From positions 1 to 64,000 of the forward strand of contig CAVZAA010000009.1 in assembly GCA_963773105.1 (NCBI GenBank): 64,000 nt of DNA, given 5' to 3'. Below are positions 60,774-64,000 of this stretch, piece after piece; the first letter of the stretch is position 1; each line of letters begins with the position of its first letter. This DNA is from Trebonia sp963773105. GTDB lineage: Bacteria; Actinomycetota; Actinomycetes; Streptosporangiales; Streptosporangiaceae. Both the position numbers and the translations under genes were made by a program. The notes under the pieces were generated by a model, which saw only the letters and a program-made list of their open reading frames with translations, had not been told where the DNA came from and made no database searches.

Positions 60774-62210
60774 GTGGTCAAGCAGGCAGTTCGGCAGCGG
60801 TATCAGACAACTCAGCCGGACGCCGGGGCGCTATTGCCCGAATTGTTCCCTGAGCCGCCGCCGCGGCAGGCGACGACGTACTTGCGGGTCGCCCAGCGCG
60901 CCTTGCTGTTCGTGATCGCGCTGGTCGCGGGGGTCGTGACGCTTCTCCTGCGGATCGCGGGACGGTCACCGCTGACCACGATCTGGGCCGAGGACCGCAC
61001 CGTGTTCCTGGTCCAGGCCCTCGCCCGCCCGTGGCATCTGTTCGCTTCCTACGCCGGCTACCTGCAGCTGCTGCCGCGGCTTATCGCGCAATTCGTGTCA
61101 TTTCTCCCGCTGCGCGACGCATCGGTCGCATTCGCTATTACCGGCGCGGTCATCTCCTCGGCGGTGGCGCTATTCGTCTTCCACGCGAGCGCCGGGCACG
61201 TCCGCTCCGCGTGGTTGCGCGGACTGCTCGCGGCGGCGGTACTGCTGCTTCCCGTCGCGCCGCTTGAGATCGCCGACAACGGCGTCAACACCCCGTGGTA
61301 CCTGCTTTTCGCGCTCTTCTGGGCCGCCTTGTGGCGGCCGCGAGGTCGCGGCGGCATGGCCCTGGCCGCCCTCATCGCGTTCCTGGCGGGGGCGTCCACG
61401 CCGCTGGCGCTGGCCCTCGCACCGCTGCTGATCCTGCGGATGGCGGCCCTGCGCCGGGTCCGCGAGCACGCGGTGACGGCCGGCCTCGCGGTCGGCCTGG
61501 TGCTCCAGGCGCCGGTCATCCACGCGGCCCACAACTCCCGGCTTGACCAGCAGTCCAGTCCTGGCGGGGTACTCGGCTTCGTCGCGCACGACGTGGTGCT
61601 GCCGGCCCTCGGCTGGCACCTCGACTGGTGGCTGCAGGCCGCCGCGGGCAGGAACGGCGCTACCTTGCTGGTCGGCTGCCTGCTGGCGGCGGTGTTCGCC
61701 GCGATCGCGGTCACCCAGCCCGGCCGCGTCGGGCTGCTGGCCGCGGTCGCGCTCGGCTGCGGCTTCCTGCTCGCGGTGGCGGCGGCGACGCTGTCGCGGT
61801 GGGTCACAGTCGATACCGTCCACTTCCACGTAGAGCCCGGCTCCCGCTACACCACGCTGCCGATTTTCCTGATGCAGGCGGCGGTGATCGTGGCGGTCGA
61901 CAACATCGTCCGCCGCGCCCGCGAACGCGCGCGGCCCGACGATAAGGCGGCCGACTTCGGCCTGACCCCCTGGACGGGCGCGGCCAGGGCGCGCGGCGCG
62001 ACGGCGGCCGTGGCCGCCCTCGTCCTGGTGCTGTCGTTCGGCTGGATCACGGACTTCCGCAGCGGCAACGGGCGGGCCGGCGGGGTGCCGTGGGCGCCGG
62101 TGGCCGGCCGCTGGCTGGCGAACTGCCAGCGCGACCCGTCCGGGACGCTTCGGGTGCCGTCCATCGATCCGAACTCGGTCGTCATCCCGTGCGCGAACCT
62201 GCGCCGGTGA
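60774..62210 (+). CDS. Multi-pass membrane protein of unknown function
   Basis: The 478-residue protein has about ten hydrophobic helices. A cytoplasmic start is followed by VAQRALLFVIALVAGVVTLLLRIAG and an extracytoplasmic WAEDRTVFLVQALARPWHLFASYAGYLQLLPRLIAQF. That acidic loop (AED) and the YAGYLQLLPR motif resemble GT-C-type glycosyltransferases, although no catalytic role can be shown. The start is GTG. It precedes a muramidase gene by 155 bases on the same strand. Confidence 0.75.
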   Translation: MVKQAVRQRYQTTQPDAGALLPELFPEPPPRQATTYLRVAQRALLFVIALVAGVVTLLLRIAGRSPLTTIWAEDRTVFLVQALARPWHLFASYAGYLQLLPRLIAQFVSFLPLRDASVAFAITGAVISSAVALFVFHASAGHVRSAWLRGLLAAAVLLLPVAPLEIADNGVNTPWYLLFALFWAALWRPRGRGGMALAALIAFLAGASTPLALALAPLLILRMAALRRVREHAVTAGLAVGLVLQAPVIHAAHNSRLDQQSSPGGVLGFVAHDVVLPALGWHLDWWLQAAAGRNGATLLVGCLLAAVFAAIAVTQPGRVGLLAAVALGCGFLLAVAAATLSRWVTVDTVHFHVEPGSRYTTLPIFLMQAAVIVAVDNIVRRARERARPDDKAADFGLTPWTGAARARGATAAVAALVLVLSFGWITDFRSGNGRAGGVPWAPVAGRWLANCQRDPSGTLRVPSIDPNSVVIPCANLRR

Positions 62211-62364
62211 TGGCCGCGGGCTACTTGCCGGACTGATCCTCGGGGACCAATCCGCCCATTCCTCGGGAATTGTCCCGGTCAATCGTGACTACGCCATAGT
62301 CCGCTCGGGCCATCCACAGCCAAAAGTTACTTATTAAACAGTTAATCCGCCCTAGCCTGACGCC

Positions 62365-64000
62365 GTGCTAACCAAGTCAAAGGTCATGCTCGCGGCGTCC
62401 GCGCTCACGCTGGCGGGCGCGGGCGGCTCGGTGGCGATCCTTCGGGCCCAATCGGCGGGATCGGTGAACGCGGCCTCGGCCGCGCTGCCCGTACCGGTCG
62501 GGTCCGCCGTCACCGCGACCACGCCAGCCGCGGGGGCGGGCGGGGCCGACGGGACCGGGTCGGGGGCGGCCGGAAACGGGCCGGCGGGAAGCGAGTCGGC
62601 CGGGACCGGGACCGGATCGGTCGGAACCGGATCCGGCGGCAGGGCCGGCGCCAGGCCCGAATCGGGCGGCAGCGTCGCGCCGGGTCAGTCACGGGTCGCG
62701 TCGATGCTGCCGGCGTCGGCCGGACAGGGGCAGCCGGGTCCGCTGGCGGCGGGGACGCTGCCGGCCGACGGGGCCGTCCCCGGCGCCAGCCCGGCGCTGC
62801 GCGCGCTCGCCGCCGCCCGCCAGGCGGCTGCGGCGCTGCCGCACTCGCCGCAACTGCTCGGCCAGCTGGCCGGGCCCGGCGGCTGGACCGGCAATGCGGG
62901 CTCGGCCGCCCCAGGCGGCGCCGCCAGCGGGACCGGCGCTGCGGGTGCCGGCGGCGCGAACGATCCCCAGACCTCGGCCGCGAGAGCACCGGCCTCCCAG
63001 ACGACGACCGGCACCACAGCGGCCACGGCCACGCCGACCGCTACCACGACCGCCATCCCCGCGCAGGCGGCCGCTGCCCCGCTGGCCGGCCTCGACGTCG
63101 CCGCGTACCAGCATCCGGTTACCGGCAAGTACCCCAAGGGCGTGCCCATCGGCTGGCAGCAGGTCGCCGCCGCCCGCTACCGGTTCGCCTCCATCAAGGG
63201 CACCGAGGGCGACTACTACGTCAACCCCTGGGCGTCGACCGACCTGGCCCAGGCGAAGGCGGCGGGGCTCGACGTCTCTCCCTACCATTTCGCGATCCCA
63301 AACGTCAGCAGCGGCGCGGAGCAGGCGGAGTTCGCGGTGGAATACTCCGGGTACCAGTCCGGCCCCCAGACGCTGCCGCTGATGCTGGACATCGAGTACG
63401 ACCCGTACGTGTCCACGGACGGCACCAACGAGTGCTACGGCCTGTCAGCCGGCCGGATGACCGCCTGGATCTCGGCCTTCGTCAGCACTGCGCGGTCGCT
63501 GACGGGCCAGTACCCGATCATCTACACGACCGCCAACTGGTGGGACACCTGCACCGGCGGGTCGACCGCCTTCGGCGCCGACCCGATGTGGGTCGCGGCG
63601 TACGGGTTCGCCCACCCGCCGCTCCCGGCCGGCTGGACGAGCTGGGCGTACTGGCAGTACACGAGCGGCGGCACCGTGCCAGGGGTGGACAGCGCAGGCA
63701 CCACCGACCTCGACTCCTTCGGCCCGACCGCAGTCGGCCTGATCGACCCGGGCTCACTCGCGAGCCGGCCGCTCGCGCGCGTCTCGGTCCCGATCGCCTC
63801 GCTCGGCGCGATGACGGGCGAAGCGCTGACCTGGACCGCCTCCGGCCTGCCGCCCGGCCTCCGGGTCACCGCTGGTGGCGTACTGACCGGGATGATCGTT
63901 AGCTCTTCAGCCGCCAATTCCACCGTCGGCTCGGCGACCTACCGGTCGACCGTGACAGCGGGGAACACCGCCGGCGGGTCATCGAGCGTGACCTTCAACT
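62365..64000 (+). CDS. Secreted GH25 muramidase with Ig-like domain (3' end cut off)
   Basis: A hydrophobic N-terminus (MLAASALTLAGAGGSVAIL) is followed by about 210 residues of Gly/Ala/Thr-rich linker. A GH25 domain then runs from LAGLDVAAYQHPVTG, RFASIKGTEGDYYVNPW and GLDVSPYHFAIP to TLPLMLDIEYDPY (the DxE catalytic pair) and SWAYWQYTSGG. A He_PIG-type Ig-like repeat (LTWTASGLPPGLRVTAGGVLTG) begins near residue 485 and leaves the window. It should cut peptidoglycan between MurNAc and GlcNAc. The GTG start is tentative; no strong SD is seen. Confidence 0.9.
   Translation, partial: MLTKSKVMLAASALTLAGAGGSVAILRAQSAGSVNAASAALPVPVGSAVTATTPAAGAGGADGTGSGAAGNGPAGSESAGTGTGSVGTGSGGRAGARPESGGSVAPGQSRVASMLPASAGQGQPGPLAAGTLPADGAVPGASPALRALAAARQAAAALPHSPQLLGQLAGPGGWTGNAGSAAPGGAASGTGAAGAGGANDPQTSAARAPASQTTTGTTAATATPTATTTAIPAQAAAAPLAGLDVAAYQHPVTGKYPKGVPIGWQQVAAARYRFASIKGTEGDYYVNPWASTDLAQAKAAGLDVSPYHFAIPNVSSGAEQAEFAVEYSGYQSGPQTLPLMLDIEYDPYVSTDGTNECYGLSAGRMTAWISAFVSTARSLTGQYPIIYTTANWWDTCTGGSTAFGADPMWVAAYGFAHPPLPAGWTSWAYWQYTSGGTVPGVDSAGTTDLDSFGPTAVGLIDPGSLASRPLARVSVPIASLGAMTGEALTWTASGLPPGLRVTAGGVLTGMIVSSSAANSTVGSATYRSTVTAGNTAGGSSSVTFN

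Noticed and set aside
59285..60781. 498-codon minus-strand frame opposite the DHA2 exporter
   Set aside because: Its composition (His, Gln, Arg repeats) is that of an antisense shadow; the plus-strand exporter has all family motifs.

Overview
The window is very GC-rich (AT-rich stretches occur almost only between genes), uses GTG starts freely, and carries WhiB, MoxR, ECF42 and argG genes plus many TetR, MarR, LysR and AraC regulators. This points to a soil-type Actinomycetota, probably near Streptosporangiales. That placement is inference from gene content, not from a marker gene. No rRNA, tRNA or CRISPR array was seen.

Layout. 1-4.0 kb: a LysR gene cut by the window edge, then a graveyard of broken genes (YcaC-like hydrolase, TgpA-like transglutaminase tail, FAH hydrolase, F420-type PPOX protein) ending in a TetR gene. 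4.3-10.1 kb: a lipid-type operon (acyl-CoA ligase, DUF3556 membrane protein, CrtI-like FAD oxidoreductase) facing an AraC regulator. 10.2-19.1 kb: UDP-glucose pyrophosphorylase, nitrilase and a flavin oxidoreductase lacking the redox disulfide, among remnants of a LuxR-type ATPase, an ABC binding protein, IS66 and an alcohol dehydrogenase split by a complete IS1634-family element. 19.3-23.7 kb: nitroreductase/HxlR pair, DedA, a headless P450 and a secreted GH5 glycosidase. 23.8-29.6 kb: a tightly packed minus-strand cluster (unknown protein, DyP peroxidase, DUF4331, TPR, PAS, MoxR). 29.7-38.5 kb: MarR/FUSC pair, polyprenol-phosphate mannosyltransferase, three small genes preceded by a shared intergenic motif, a NarL-type response regulator next to an MFS/histidine-kinase chimera, LysR, WhiB and a VOC protein. 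38.7-45.4 kb: two alpha/beta hydrolases, an IS200/IS605 element with tnpA and tnpB, and a RelA/SpoT-fold toxin-like gene split by an IS66 element, followed by a candidate immunity gene. 45.6-64 kb: MarR/MFS efflux operon, YCII/ECF42 pair, DJ-1, ParB-like protein, aquaporin, ABC-2 exporter, heparinase-like protein, argG with ARG boxes, an ABC binding lipoprotein, two MFS genes, a large membrane protein and a GH25 muramidase running off the right edge.

Three themes stand out. First, an intergenic two-part motif (GACCATCTTC then CACTATGCAG) recurs about seven times in one orientation, six of them upstream of minus-strand genes. Second, many genes keep both ends but have lost the middle (AI-2E transporter, ECF42 sigma, one MFS, FAH, PPOX, a nuclease-like ORF), and the MFS/kinase chimera is of the same kind. 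Third, about ten single-base frameshifts, often in G/C runs, interrupt otherwise conserved genes, so either decay is under way or the consensus sequence has indel errors.
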